A stretch of 26,463 nt of DNA. It comes from Chloroflexota bacterium. Its GTDB lineage: Bacteria; Chloroflexota; Ktedonobacteria; Ktedonobacterales; Ktedonobacteraceae. Location: contig VBJK01000097.1 of the NCBI GenBank assembly GCA_005879655.1, forward strand, positions 1 to 26,463. Direction: 5' to 3'. This document shows positions 17,064 through 24,468 of the stretch, in pieces. The position numbers and the translations under genes were made by a program. Every line of letters begins with the position of its first letter. Position 1 is the stretch's first letter. The notes below the pieces were generated by a model, which worked only from the letters and a program-made list of their open reading frames with translations, was not told where the DNA came from and did no database searches.

Positions 17064-18338
17064 ATGGAAGTAGAAGCGCCCTCATCATTTTCGTCCCCTG
17101 AAGAGTTGTGGACGAGGCTATTTGACAGCATGTGCGAGCGTCTCGGCCCCAGTTTTGCACGCTCAGAGACGAGAGAACGGGTAAAAGAGTATATGAGAGG
17201 ATTACTCAGCCCAGTAGAACGTAAAAATGGGTGGCAACTGGCCGAGGAAGCAGGAGATCTAACACCGTACGGAATCCAATATTTGCTCAACCGAGCGGTA
17301 TGGGAGGCTGATCAGGTGCGGAATGAACTGCAAGCCTATGTGCGGGAGATGATGGCTGATCCTGATGGGGTATATGTCTTAGATGAGACGGGTTTTCTTA
17401 AAAAAGGAGTGAAATCTGTAGGAGTGCAAAGACAGTACAGTGGAACAGCAGGACGGGTGGAAAACTGTCAAATCGGCGTCTTTTTGGCCTATGCAAGTCG
17501 CGCAGGCCATACGCTGGTAGATCGAGAGCTGTATTTGCCGAAGAGTTGGACCAATGATCGAGAACGGTGCCGAGAAGCCGATGTACCAGAAGAGGTAAGT
17601 TTTGCGATCAAACCAGAACTGGCTGCACGCATGTTGTGGCGTGCACTGGACGCAGGACTGTACGCCAAATGGGTCACGGGTGATAGTGTCTATGGTGGTA
17701 ATCGCGCTCTACGAGCCGGTCTAGAAGAGAGGAGGCAGGCATATGCGCTGTGTGTGAAGTGTTCGGAGAAGGTCAAGGTACAAGGCGGCTCTTCGCGGGT
17801 GGATCGCATCGCCGATGGGATTACTCCTGACCAGTGGCAGCGCTTGTCTGCGGGCAACGGAAGCAAGGGACCGCGCAAGTTTGATTGGGCACGTGTTGAG
17901 CTGGACTTGCCGAAGCCCGAGGGGTGGCAGAAGTGGCTGGTCGTTCGACGCAGTTTGGTTTCGGGCGAGAAAGCAGCGGAGTTGGCTTATGTGCTGGTCT
18001 TTGCCCCTACAGGAACGACTCTTTCCGAGATGGTCAAGGCGATTGGAACCCGCTGGACCATAGAACAGTGCTTTGAGGAGGGCAAAGCAGAGGTCGGCTT
18101 GGATCAGTACGAGGTCCGGTCAGGGCCTAGATGGCACCGTCACATGACCTTGTGCATGTTTGCTCACGCATTTCTCGCCGTCCTGCGCATACATAGTCAG
18201 CAGCAGATGCCAGAGATACAGTCGATGCCAGAAACACCACAAATTGAAGAAAAAAAAAGATGGAAACCCTCCCGGTCAGACGCACCCAAAGAGAGCCTGA
18301 GTGCGTTCAAACAAAAGCGGGGGCTGAATTGCCCGTGA
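17064..18338 (+). CDS. IS701-family transposase, zero-frame product
   Basis: A DDE transposase of 424 residues. Visible landmarks: YVLDETGFLKKG (first Asp, about residue 111), KWVTGDSVYGGNR (second Asp) and QCFEEGKAEVGLDQYEVR (Glu). It moves the element between the CTAG duplications by cut and paste. The frame ends at 18338, but the usual basic C-terminus of the family continues in the -1 frame to 18502, beyond a run of nine A at 18250-18258. The full protein would need a -1 shift there, or the element has lost a base. The ATG at 17064 has a purine-rich but not ideal upstream site. Confidence 0.9.
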   Translation: MEVEAPSSFSSPEELWTRLFDSMCERLGPSFARSETRERVKEYMRGLLSPVERKNGWQLAEEAGDLTPYGIQYLLNRAVWEADQVRNELQAYVREMMADPDGVYVLDETGFLKKGVKSVGVQRQYSGTAGRVENCQIGVFLAYASRAGHTLVDRELYLPKSWTNDRERCREADVPEEVSFAIKPELAARMLWRALDAGLYAKWVTGDSVYGGNRALRAGLEERRQAYALCVKCSEKVKVQGGSSRVDRIADGITPDQWQRLSAGNGSKGPRKFDWARVELDLPKPEGWQKWLVVRRSLVSGEKAAELAYVLVFAPTGTTLSEMVKAIGTRWTIEQCFEEGKAEVGLDQYEVRSGPRWHRHMTLCMFAHAFLAVLRIHSQQQMPEIQSMPETPQIEEKKRWKPSRSDAPKESLSAFKQKRGLNCP

Positions 18339-18502
18339 TGGTGCCTCTGAGCATCCCTGAACTTCGCAAACTCTTCTTTTACCTGCTTGAAAAGCCTCGC
18401 CTTTCTCGCCTCTTTCGTATCAATTGGTCGTCTTTCCGCCGTACGCACCAAGCCATTGCTCGCCGCTGTCACTCCCAACGTCGTCTCGCTTCCTCTGCCT
18501 AG
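18250..18502 (+). other. A9 slippery run and -1 frame C-terminal extension of the transposase
   Basis: Nine consecutive A (18250-18258) precede a -1 frame that stays open to 18502. It encodes VPLSIPELRKLFFYLL and then FRRTHQAIARRCHSQRR, the arginine-rich end usual for IS701-family transposases. A shift on the A run would fuse it to the zero-frame product. This may be programmed or a loss-of-frame mutation. Confidence 0.65.
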
Positions 18503-18677
18503 TTACCACTGTAGTACTAGGATGTTGCCGTTCGTATCAGCGTAGGAGGAAGTGTCCAGACTTAGAGCCTATCCGAATAACCCCGTAGCGCGAAAAGCAA
18601 TTAAACCACAGGAAAAATGCAGAAAAGCCAGATAGTTCTCAGGCTTTTTGTCCTAGCGGACCAACAGGCGGCGAAAG

Positions 18678-18926
18678 CGGTTCATCCACGAATGTGGCTT
18701 GGTGACTATGCTCGATCACCTCACCCAGAAAATGTTGCCAGCCCAAAGAGAGTTCCCCATCCTGTTCTAGGAGCACCTGCGCATCATCAACTAAGATGAC
18801 CAAGCGTTTCGTGGCTTCGCCAATGGCTTGCAACACCAGCCGGATGCGTTCCTTTGTTGATGGGGCTTCGCGTCTCTCTGCCTGTTGCGGTTGCAGATCA
18901 TTGAGTATATATGCTAGGAGAGCATC
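18678..18926 (-). pseudogene. fragment of an AAA/STAND-type ATPase
   Basis: About 83 codons on the minus strand. RLVILVDDAQVLLEQ looks like a Walker B strand ending in DD, followed by a sensor-like region (ALSLGW/HFLGEV type). Homology stops abruptly at QATFVDEP on one side and at the inverted repeat of the IS5-type element on the other, so both ends are missing. Such ATPase domains are common in large regulatory proteins of filamentous Chloroflexota. The family is a cautious call based on the short motif. Confidence 0.45.
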
Positions 18927-19884
18927 TAAGAGTGTGTAAGAAGAGGGCAAGCAAGCCGATAAAGGAAAAGGAAGAGACGTGTAATAAGCTCATGAACGGA
19001 GAAGAAGAGTTGAATGACAGAAAAGCCTATCCATAGGACTTGACAGACGCGCAGTGGGAAATATTGAGACCCTTGATCCCAGAGGCGTCGCCGAATGCAA
19101 CGATCCCCGTCATTGACCGACGCGAGATTGTGAATGGCATTCTGTACGTGCTTCGGAGTGGCTGGACGTTCCGGCTGCTGCCAAATGACTTGCCTGCCTG
19201 GGGCACGGTCTATTACTACTTCCGTACGTGGCGTAACGAAGGCGTTTGGGATAAGGTGCTAGACTGCCTGCGCAAACAGATGCGGCAGAAGCAAGGCCGA
19301 GACGAAGAGCCGAGTGCGGCTGTGATTGACAGCCAATCCATCAAAACCAGTGCGGTTCGTGGACCTGAGAAGGGCTATGATGCGGGCAAGAAAATCTGGG
19401 GACGCAAAAGACACGCCCTTGTCGATACGGAAGGCAATCTGATGGCAGTGAAAGTGACAGCAGCGAGTGCATCCGACCTTGCAGGAAGCAAGAAGTTGCT
19501 CTCCCCACAGAACCGGTCTACTTCCCCGCTTGGCGCTGCTCTGGGGCGATAGTCATTACGGGGGGACGCTGATTGAATGGGTTAAAAAGCACTTCGGGTT
19601 TGACATTGAAATCGTGCGTCGGTTGGGGATAGCCTCGGACGCCGAGACTCTGCTATCCGAGTCGAAACCTGCGTCAAAAAAGCCAAGCTTCCAAATTCTT
19701 CCCAGAAGATGGGTAGTCGAGCGCAGCTTTGCGGGGGACTTACGCGGTGGCGTCGTCTTGCCCGCGATCACGAGGGATTGCCAGAAAGCAGTGAGGCATT
19801 CATCAAAATTTCGGCAAGCAGGCGCATGCTCTCGCACCTCGCGCCTGCTTTTCCGTGAGCGACCCTCTTCTTACACACTCTTAG
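18926..19884 (+). mobile_element. IS5-family insertion sequence, decayed
   Basis: The ends are inverted copies of AGAGTGTGTAAGAAGAGGG (left from 18929, right ending at 19881). TA lies just outside each, within CTA on the left and TAG on the right. A TA or YTAR duplication is known for IS5-family subgroups. The element is about 0.96 kb with a broken transposase. Its two flanks come from different genes on opposite strands, so the site was rearranged, not simply interrupted. Confidence 0.82.
19014..19858 (+). pseudogene. IS5-family transposase with several frameshifts
   Basis: Homology starts at an ATG at 19014 (TEKP) but reaches an early stop. The family sequence resumes in another frame at LTDAQWEILRPLIPE (about 19040), with SGWTFRLLPNDLPAWGTVYYYF and AAVIDSQSIKTS carrying the first catalytic Asp. 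Near 19505 the frame moves again and RLALLWGDSHYGGTLIEWV brings the second Asp. RRWVVERSFA with the Glu follows. A third shift near 19735 leads to RWRRLARDHEGLPESSEAF, ending at the TGA at 19856-19858. At least three indels mean it is inactive. It lies inside the inverted repeats at 18926 and 19884. Confidence 0.9.
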
Positions 19885-20195
19885 GTATAGCATCTACTGG
19901 GCAATGGCATTTACAGCATATTAATGTAGATGGAACATTTGTTGATATTCTAAATAGTCATATTTCTTTATATAATAGAAATCTTCCTGTCACCATTGAA
20001 ATTATCGGTAAAAATGGCGTACTAGATATCTCTCTCTATCAAGAAAAAGCACCTCAATCTCCTACATATGTGTTTCCCGAACCCAATGGGAGTTATTCGC
20101 CAATGGGAGTAGTGGGACTGATGGTCCAGCGACATCAAGCTTCTCAGTCATCTGCCATACAGTTTACCAATGTTTCCTTGGACGTTCCAGGATAA
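19885..20195 (+). pseudogene. C-terminal fragment of an unrecognised beta-rich protein
   Basis: About 103 codons, open from the IS5-type end to a TAA. The sequence (STGQWHLQHINVDGTFVDIL and later GVVGLMVQRHQASQSS, ending NVSLDVPG) looks like a beta-sandwich carbohydrate-binding or LamG/DUF1080-like domain. Such domains end many secreted or membrane-anchored proteins in Ktedonobacteria. The 5' part is missing because the IS5 element sits at the junction. The function is not known; the domain guess is from pattern only. Confidence 0.4.
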
Positions 20196-20554
20196 TGGAT
20201 CAGATTAGTTCGCGCCCTGTAAGGCTTTCGGCGATGGCCCGGCGTGCCATATTGCCCGTACCGGGTGTAGCCAGTCCCGGCGGGTGTAGCCTGCAAGGCT
20301 CGCCGCAAAGGCTGTGGAAAGGCGTGTGGGAGAGGGCACGCGTGAGCCTCGGTGTCAATGGTTATAGCAGAGCAGGAAAGGCGTCTGAGGGCGGTTATAG
20401 GCTCATCTATGAGCATGGTGGCAAAGCAGGGTGGTGCCATGATGGCGGGCATGGTTGCGTAGGGAGCCGTGGGCGAGCTTTTGGGGGCTAGTGGTGGCGT
20501 GGGAAGACGAGGATCAAGGCCAGTGTAGTGACTGGTGTAAGGAAGCGAAAAGCC

Positions 20555-20656
20555 TGGTGGTATGTGTTGCAGGCTAGAATGTGGGAGAGAGGGTGAAAAT
20601 GAAGAAAACGCAAGAGAGGGTGCAAAAAAGACCACAGATCAAAGAGAGAAGGAAGA
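20555..20656 (+). repeat. diverged copy of the transposon-operon leader sequence
   Basis: A purine-rich segment matches 22730-22830 on the same strand. Over the best 51 bases (from 20606 against 22779) 40 are identical, and weaker similarity extends upstream. A second shared motif, around TTCGTT and TGGGAGAA, lies at about 20770-20792 here and at 22643-22664 in the leader, in the opposite order. Confidence 0.5.
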
Positions 20657-21170
20657 GGAGTGGAAAAAGAGAAAGAATTGGCAAACAGGTTGGTGGTGTT
20701 TTTAACAGACTGAAATGTGGGAAGGGGAGAGTGAGGCGCTCGTCGTCGCGGATCGGGTGGTATTTTTGTTTTCGTTGCGCCTGGGAGAAGCTAACGCGTT
20801 GACTCTGGTCTCGCTCGTTGTGCAACGGTGGTCGGTGGTGTGCGCGCCTTCCCGAGATCGCCGTCGAGGTGGTGCCTAGTGAATTTGGTGCAACAATGTG
20901 GAGCTGGCTGAAGGCGCGTGCGTGATGGTCGTCGCCATGAAGCCCGCAGCCGTGGTGGATCTAGCCCAGGCGATTCGGATGGGTAGGTTTCGCTTTCGTG
21001 CTCTCGTTGCTGGTGCGATCGTCGTCGTGAGTGGTGCCCGCAGCCGATGAAGATCCAGGCGTTGATGTCGGCAGCAGAGGCTTTTGACAAATTGTCAAAG
21101 CTGCCAGCAGAGTGTAAATCAAGAAATGAGATGAAACAGAGTTTGACGAATTATGTGAAGCAACATCTCC

Positions 21171-21284
21171 GATACCGTACCGAGTTTTGTGGAATGTGGT
21201 AAAGCGGAACAATACAAAGCCAGTTCAGACCTGACTTTAGCATCTTGCCATTTCTGCCATGATACAAAACTCGGCATGGTGTCG
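21171..21284. repeat. imperfect inverted repeat, possible MITE
   Basis: The left arm GATACCGTACCGAGTTTTGT and the right arm, whose reverse complement reads GACACCATGCCGAGTTTTGT, differ at a few positions. They enclose about 70 bp with no gene. No target duplication was identified. Confidence 0.35.
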
Positions 21285-21357
21285 GGTCGGAGGTACCTTG
21301 TAGGATAACCCGATCAGCAGATGAGCAGGGCCTGGCTCATTGCAAGTCAACAAAGTT

Positions 21358-21459
21358 GGTGGTCTCCCTGAAGAGTGTTGGTGCTGTAGACAATGCTTAT
21401 CAGAAGCCCATCCATCAAGGAGCACTTTGCGCATACCAACACACTTCAGGGAGACCACC
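21358..21459. mobile_element. 102-bp MITE with 25-bp inverted repeats and an 8-bp target duplication
   Basis: Both ends start GGTGGTCTCCCTGAAG and continue alike for 25 bp with one mismatch. ACAAAGTT stands directly outside each end (21350-21357 and 21460-21467). The element has no coding capacity, so it must have been moved by a transposase encoded elsewhere. An 8-bp duplication is usual for ISL3 and IS256 relatives, but the parent family is not established. Confidence 0.85.
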
Positions 21460-21485
21460 ACAAAGTTCCGGTAACTTCACGAGTT

Positions 21486-21707
21486 TTAGTCGTCGTTGCC
21501 ATCCACTAATGGACCAAACCCCAACGCTTTAGGCGTTGCCTTGAAAGCGTGACAAAGTGCTTGTAAGGAATCAAGCTGCGGGTTCTGAATGCCATGCTCC
21601 CACCGAATGAATGTCTGGTAACTTACCCCTACGAGTGCAGCAGCCTGCTCTATTGTCCAGAAGCGTCTCTTTCGGGCTTTTCTCAACAAAGAGTTGACCT
21701 TCTCCAT
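21486..21707 (-). CDS. XRE-family helix-turn-helix regulator
   Basis: A 73-residue protein with a single Cro/C1-type HTH: WTIEQAAALVGVSYQTFIRWEHG covers helices 2 and 3, followed by NPQLDSLQALCHAFKATPKALGFGPL. Such proteins bind operator DNA, usually as dimers, and often regulate their own operon. The ATG at 21707 is preceded by GGAGG, which lies inside the end of the upstream membrane-protein gene; only two bases separate stop and start, so the two genes are translationally linked. Its target is unknown. The repeated 60-bp sequence upstream of the operon is a candidate binding region. Confidence 0.8.
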   Translation of the reverse strand: MEKVNSLLRKARKRRFWTIEQAAALVGVSYQTFIRWEHGIQNPQLDSLQALCHAFKATPKALGFGPLVDGNDD

Positions 21708-21709
21708 GT

Positions 21710-21970
21710 CTAGGGCCTCCGGAGTTCTCGTGTGGCATTGAGCAAAGTAATGATCATCCCGATGCCAGCGAAAACAGCGCCAAAAATGCTAGACCAGGGG
21801 CCGGGTAGAATGTGAAGAATGTTGAGAACCCAGATGACGGTTCCGCCTGCAATGAGCGTAGGAGCAAGAAAGAAGAAAACACGTGTATACCGTATTTTGT
21901 GCGGTTGGAGAAAATGCTGATGACTTTCTTGGTCGGTGCCAGAAAGTAAGAGGTGGGATCGACTTTTCAT
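21710..21970 (-). CDS. small membrane protein of unknown function
   Basis: About 86 residues from the ATG at 21970, which follows GAGAGAGG; a longer in-frame start at 22012 is possible but less well placed. Two hydrophobic segments are clear: VFFFLAPTLIAGGTVIWVLN and SIFGAVFAGIGMIITLLNA, joined by a short loop with PGPW. This predicts an inner-membrane hairpin with both ends probably on the same side. It is the first gene of a two-gene operon with the XRE regulator and may be what that regulator controls or senses. I do not recognise the family. Confidence 0.6.
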   Translation of the reverse strand: MKSRSHLLLSGTDQESHQHFLQPHKIRYTRVFFFLAPTLIAGGTVIWVLNILHILPGPWSSIFGAVFAGIGMIITLLNATRELRRP

Positions 21971-22046
21971 ACGTTCCTCTCTCATGTTTAAGAGCAGAGC
22001 AGTATGAACCAAGATCGATATCTCTATCGACTGGACCAGACTGCCC

Positions 22047-22106
22047 TATTATACCTGACTCTGCGGTTGCATACCGGCAAGTAGAGACAACTGCGAGAGC
22101 TACATC
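22047..22106. repeat. 60-bp direct repeat, copy 1, containing a TATAAT on the minus strand
   Basis: The sequence from TATTATACCTGACTC to GAGAGCTACATC recurs at 22516-22576 with one substitution and one inserted C. On the minus strand it presents TATAAT about 80 bp ahead of the membrane-protein gene and a short palindrome, TTGC CGGTAT GCAA. It may be the operon's control region. A small hairpin (GTCTGA CTAAA TCAGAC, 22108-22124) follows. Confidence 0.8.
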
Positions 22107-22265
22107 TGTCTGACTAAATCAGACTATTTACAGCATAACATATTTACGTGAAAATTTTAATGGAATTATGGCAAAAAAAAGAAGGACGTTATAGAAACGA
22201 TATAAAGACGATATAATTCTCAATATTTATCATATAAAATTGTTGTAGGATATTATTGGTGCGAT

Positions 22266-22502
22266 ACAATTTTGGGAAGCGCTCTTTTATCAGCAGGTGG
22301 AGGCGCTCTAGGACGTGCTTATCAACAATGGGGCATTCTTGTGCCTAACACCTTGGATGACAGGGCAATCGCATCTCAATTTTTAAGCGGCCAGTAGTGG
22401 GCATCCATACAGCAGAGATTTGAAAATTGATTTGCGAGAACATAGCTTGCAGAGCCAGCTCCCAAAATGAGATGCGATGACCTTGCCCTGGATGAGGACT
22501 GA
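22266..22502 (+). pseudogene. 3' remnant of an unknown gene, interrupted by a MITE
   Basis: The plus-strand frame reads TILGSALLSAGGGALGRAYQ and then QWGILVPNTLD, reaching the MITE at 22361. If the 130-bp MITE and one GATGA are removed, the frame continues as LDED and stops at the TGA at 22500-22502. A gene tail was therefore probably hit by the MITE. The upstream part is AT-rich and shows no start or clear homology, so only the C-terminal 36 or so residues can be proposed. The family is unknown. Confidence 0.35.
22361..22490. mobile_element. 130-bp MITE with a 5-bp target duplication
   Basis: The left end reads CAGGGCAATCGCATCTCA. The right end, read in reverse complement, is CAGGGCAA, five extra bases, then TCGCATCTCA. 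GATGA directly flanks both sides (22356-22360 and 22491-22495). No coding capacity is seen. CAGGGC-type ends with GCATCTCA recall ISAs1-like elements, but this is a weak resemblance. Confidence 0.75.
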
Positions 22503-22515
22503 GCTTGTGCTGTCT

Positions 22516-22576
22516 TATTATACCTGACTCCTGCGGTTGCATACCGGCAAGTAGAGACAACTGCGAGAGTTACATC
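22516..22576. repeat. 60-bp direct repeat, copy 2
   Basis: 61 bp, nearly identical to 22047-22106 and in the same orientation. It lies just left of the leader of the transposition operon. It is followed at once by GCTATAATATG, which could act as a -10 element for the transposase operon, though no good -35 is seen at the right distance. Confidence 0.8.
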
Positions 22577-22729
22577 GCTATAATATGATCGAACAAGCAT
22601 GTTCAAAGCAGACTCCCTTCTGAAGCTATCTTCGTGGGGAGTCTTCGTTTGTGCTTGGGAGAAAATGACCGAGGAGAAATTGGGGGATGGCGGTTGGTGT
22701 TGTGGTTGTGCCAATGGGAGGCAAGAGTG

Positions 22730-22830
22730 TGGTGTGGCGAGCAGATTAGGATGTGAGAGTAAAATAGAAGGAGAGTGGAAACGCAAGAAAGTGTGGAAGA
22801 AAGAGCACAAAATAAAGAGAGGAGGAATGA
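22730..22830 (+). repeat. purine-rich leader repeat upstream of the transposase
   Basis: Partner of 20555-20656 (40 of 51 bases identical in the best part). It lies within the roughly 300-bp noncoding leader of the transposition operon, where transposase-binding repeats of Tn7/Mu-like elements are usually found. No function is shown by sequence alone. Confidence 0.5.
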
Positions 22831-22893
22831 ATACATGTGAATGTATGAGAGGATAAAAGTGAAGGAGATTTTTATTGTGGTGAGGTATAGGAG

Positions 22894-24468
22894 ATGGGGA
22901 ACATAGCCCAGTTAAGTGAGAAGGAGTGTGAGGAAGCACTCAGGAAGTATGAGAAGATACGGGGGTATTTTGAAGGGGGAGTCTCGCAAGCGGAGCTGGC
23001 TCGTGTGCATGAGATGCCACTGCGGACAGTGGAAAGCTGGGTCAAGCGGTATCGAGAGGGAGGACTGATGGGATTGTCGCGTGTACGGCGAGCAGATGCT
23101 GGGAAGAGGAGAGGGTTGGAGAAGGACGTGATAGAGCTGGTAGAGGGGATGTATTTAAAGAGGCCACGGCCAAGGATAGTGAGTGTGTACCGCAAGGTGT
23201 GCGAAGTGGCCAAGGAGCAGGGCTGGCGTGTGCCGTCCTATAGTCAGGTGTATAGGATCGTGCAGGGCCTCTCGCCCTCATTGGTGACATTGGCGCATGA
23301 AGGAGGAGATGTGTACGCAGAGAAGTATGATCTGCTGTATAGGTGGGAGGCCAAGCGAGCCAATGAAGTGTGGCAAGCGGATCACTGCCAGTTGCAGATC
23401 TGGTTATTGAACGAGCAGGGCAGGGCAGCTAAGCCAATGCTAACCATTGTGTTGGATGATTACAGTCGTTGTATAGCCGGGTATAGGCTGAGTTGGCAGG
23501 CTCCCTCGGCGGCGCAGACAGCATTGACGCTGAGAGGAGCGATCTGGCGAAAGGAAGACACGCGCTGGCCAGTGCAAGGGATTCCAGAGAGTGTGTATAT
23601 CGATCATGGGAGCGACTTCACGTCCAGGCGCGTGCAAGCGCTGGCAGCGGATCTGAAAATGGCATTGATCTTTTCGCAGAAGGGACGTCCACGAGGGAGA
23701 GGAAAGGTCGAGCGGTTTTTTCGGACGGTGGAGCAAGAGCTGCTATGTGATCTGCCAGGGTATGGGCCCAAGGTGGATTGGCAGCATGGGGAGAAAAGAG
23801 ATGAAGGGTGTTCTGCTCTGGCGCAGCTGAGCTTGGCAGAGTTTGATGTGCTATTTCGGAAGTGGTTGCTAGAGACGTATCATGTTCGGATTCAAGAAGG
23901 GATAGGAGAGCCGCCGCTCTCTCGCTGGAAGAAGGAGAACCACACTCCTCGAATGCCTGCGTCGTTGGAGGAACTGGACGTGTTGTTGTTAACGTTTCCG
24001 ACGAAGAGGCAAGTCAAGCCAGATGGGATAAGCTTTCAGGGAAGGAAGTATTTTGATCTGGGGTTAGCGGAGTATATAGGAGAGGAGGTGATCGTGCGCT
24101 ATGATCCGGCCAACAGCCAGGAAATAACCGTCTATGTACCAGATGGGGAAGATCAGCCGGGAGCTGAGTATCTGAGAGAGAGGTTTGTGTGCCGAGCAGG
24201 GACGCTCTCGCAGACAGGAGAGCAGATCACACTCTCGCAGGTGGTCGAGGCGCGGTCGAAGCGGCGCAAAGCCTTGAGGAAGGAGCTAGCCGCCAAAGAG
24301 AAGAAGGTGCAAGAATATGTATCGAAAGAGAAAGAGAGTGAGAGATTGCAAAGGATAGTGGAGAGTGTATTGCCTGCCAGTTCACTAGAAAAGGAGAAAG
24401 ACGAAGTAAGATTGCAAGAAGAGTGTGCTGAGCAGGAACTACCGATAAAGAGGTTTGCGCATGAATGA
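22894..24468 (+). CDS. Mu/TnsB/TniA-type DDE transposase
   Basis: A 524-residue transposase of the retroviral-integrase fold. The N-terminal winged/HTH region (SQAELARVHEMPLRTVESWVKR, residues 31-52) precedes an rve core with D163 in QADHCQ, D237 in YIDHGSDF and E273 in GRGKVERFF; the D-to-E spacing of 36 fits the family. A Mu-type C-terminal beta-barrel region follows (ISFQGRKYFDLGL, EYIGEEVIVRYDP), then a highly charged tail with coiled-coil character. Such enzymes cut and join transposon ends with an AAA+ partner. The ATG at 22894 has GAGG eight bases upstream. The next gene overlaps its stop by 8 bp, as in tniA-tniB pairs. The length and the adjacent ATPase argue for the TnsB/TniA group over the shorter IstA proteins. 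Confidence 0.92.
   Translation: MGNIAQLSEKECEEALRKYEKIRGYFEGGVSQAELARVHEMPLRTVESWVKRYREGGLMGLSRVRRADAGKRRGLEKDVIELVEGMYLKRPRPRIVSVYRKVCEVAKEQGWRVPSYSQVYRIVQGLSPSLVTLAHEGGDVYAEKYDLLYRWEAKRANEVWQADHCQLQIWLLNEQGRAAKPMLTIVLDDYSRCIAGYRLSWQAPSAAQTALTLRGAIWRKEDTRWPVQGIPESVYIDHGSDFTSRRVQALAADLKMALIFSQKGRPRGRGKVERFFRTVEQELLCDLPGYGPKVDWQHGEKRDEGCSALAQLSLAEFDVLFRKWLLETYHVRIQEGIGEPPLSRWKKENHTPRMPASLEELDVLLLTFPTKRQVKPDGISFQGRKYFDLGLAEYIGEEVIVRYDPANSQEITVYVPDGEDQPGAEYLRERFVCRAGTLSQTGEQITLSQVVEARSKRRKALRKELAAKEKKVQEYVSKEKESERLQRIVESVLPASSLEKEKDEVRLQEECAEQELPIKRFAHE

Larger units (their letters stand above)
17001..18520 (+). mobile_element. IS701-family insertion sequence with perfect ends and CTAG target duplication
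   Basis: The left end TACTACAGTGGTAA begins at 17005 and its exact reverse complement ends at 18516. CTAG stands outside each end (17001-17004 and 18517-18520). A 4-bp YTAR-type duplication is known for the IS701 family, and CTAG fits it. The element is about 1.51 kb with one transposase gene. The perfect inverted repeats and target duplication suggest a recent insertion. Confidence 0.9.
20196..21485. other. gene-poor region with repeats and a marked G-over-C bias
   Basis: I see no convincing gene in this 1.3 kb. From 20210 to 20830 the plus strand is strongly purine-rich. Open frames there on either strand have low-complexity composition and no recognisable family. One frame near 20360-20480 reads like a decayed small helical protein but contains stops. 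The region also holds a diverged repeat shared with the transposon leader (20555-20656), an imperfect inverted repeat (21171-21284) and a well-bounded MITE (21358-21459). Confidence 0.5.

Noticed and set aside
18560..18600. GAGCCTATCCGAATAA, similar to the ends of some IS5-type elements
   Set aside because: No partner inverted repeat or transposase could be paired with it. It may be an old solo end, but that is not supported.
20144..20635. Minus-strand open frame of 163 codons
   Set aside because: It is Pro/Ser/Leu-rich low complexity caused by the strand bias. It overlaps the end of the fragment at 19885-20195 and has no family resemblance.
22590..22606. Palindrome GAAC AAGCAT GTTC resembling a LexA (SOS) box
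   Set aside because: The spacer is six bases where the Gram-positive LexA site has four, so it is probably a chance palindrome.
22611..22642. Hairpin AGACTCCC ... GGGAGTCT
   Set aside because: The 8-bp stem has a loop of more than 15 bases and no T-run. It is not a credible terminator, and its function is unclear.
22599..22856. 85-codon Cys- and Lys-rich ORF just before the transposase
   Set aside because: Its composition follows from the purine-rich DNA. No ribosome site or homology was seen, and the repeat copy at 20555 does not conserve the frame.
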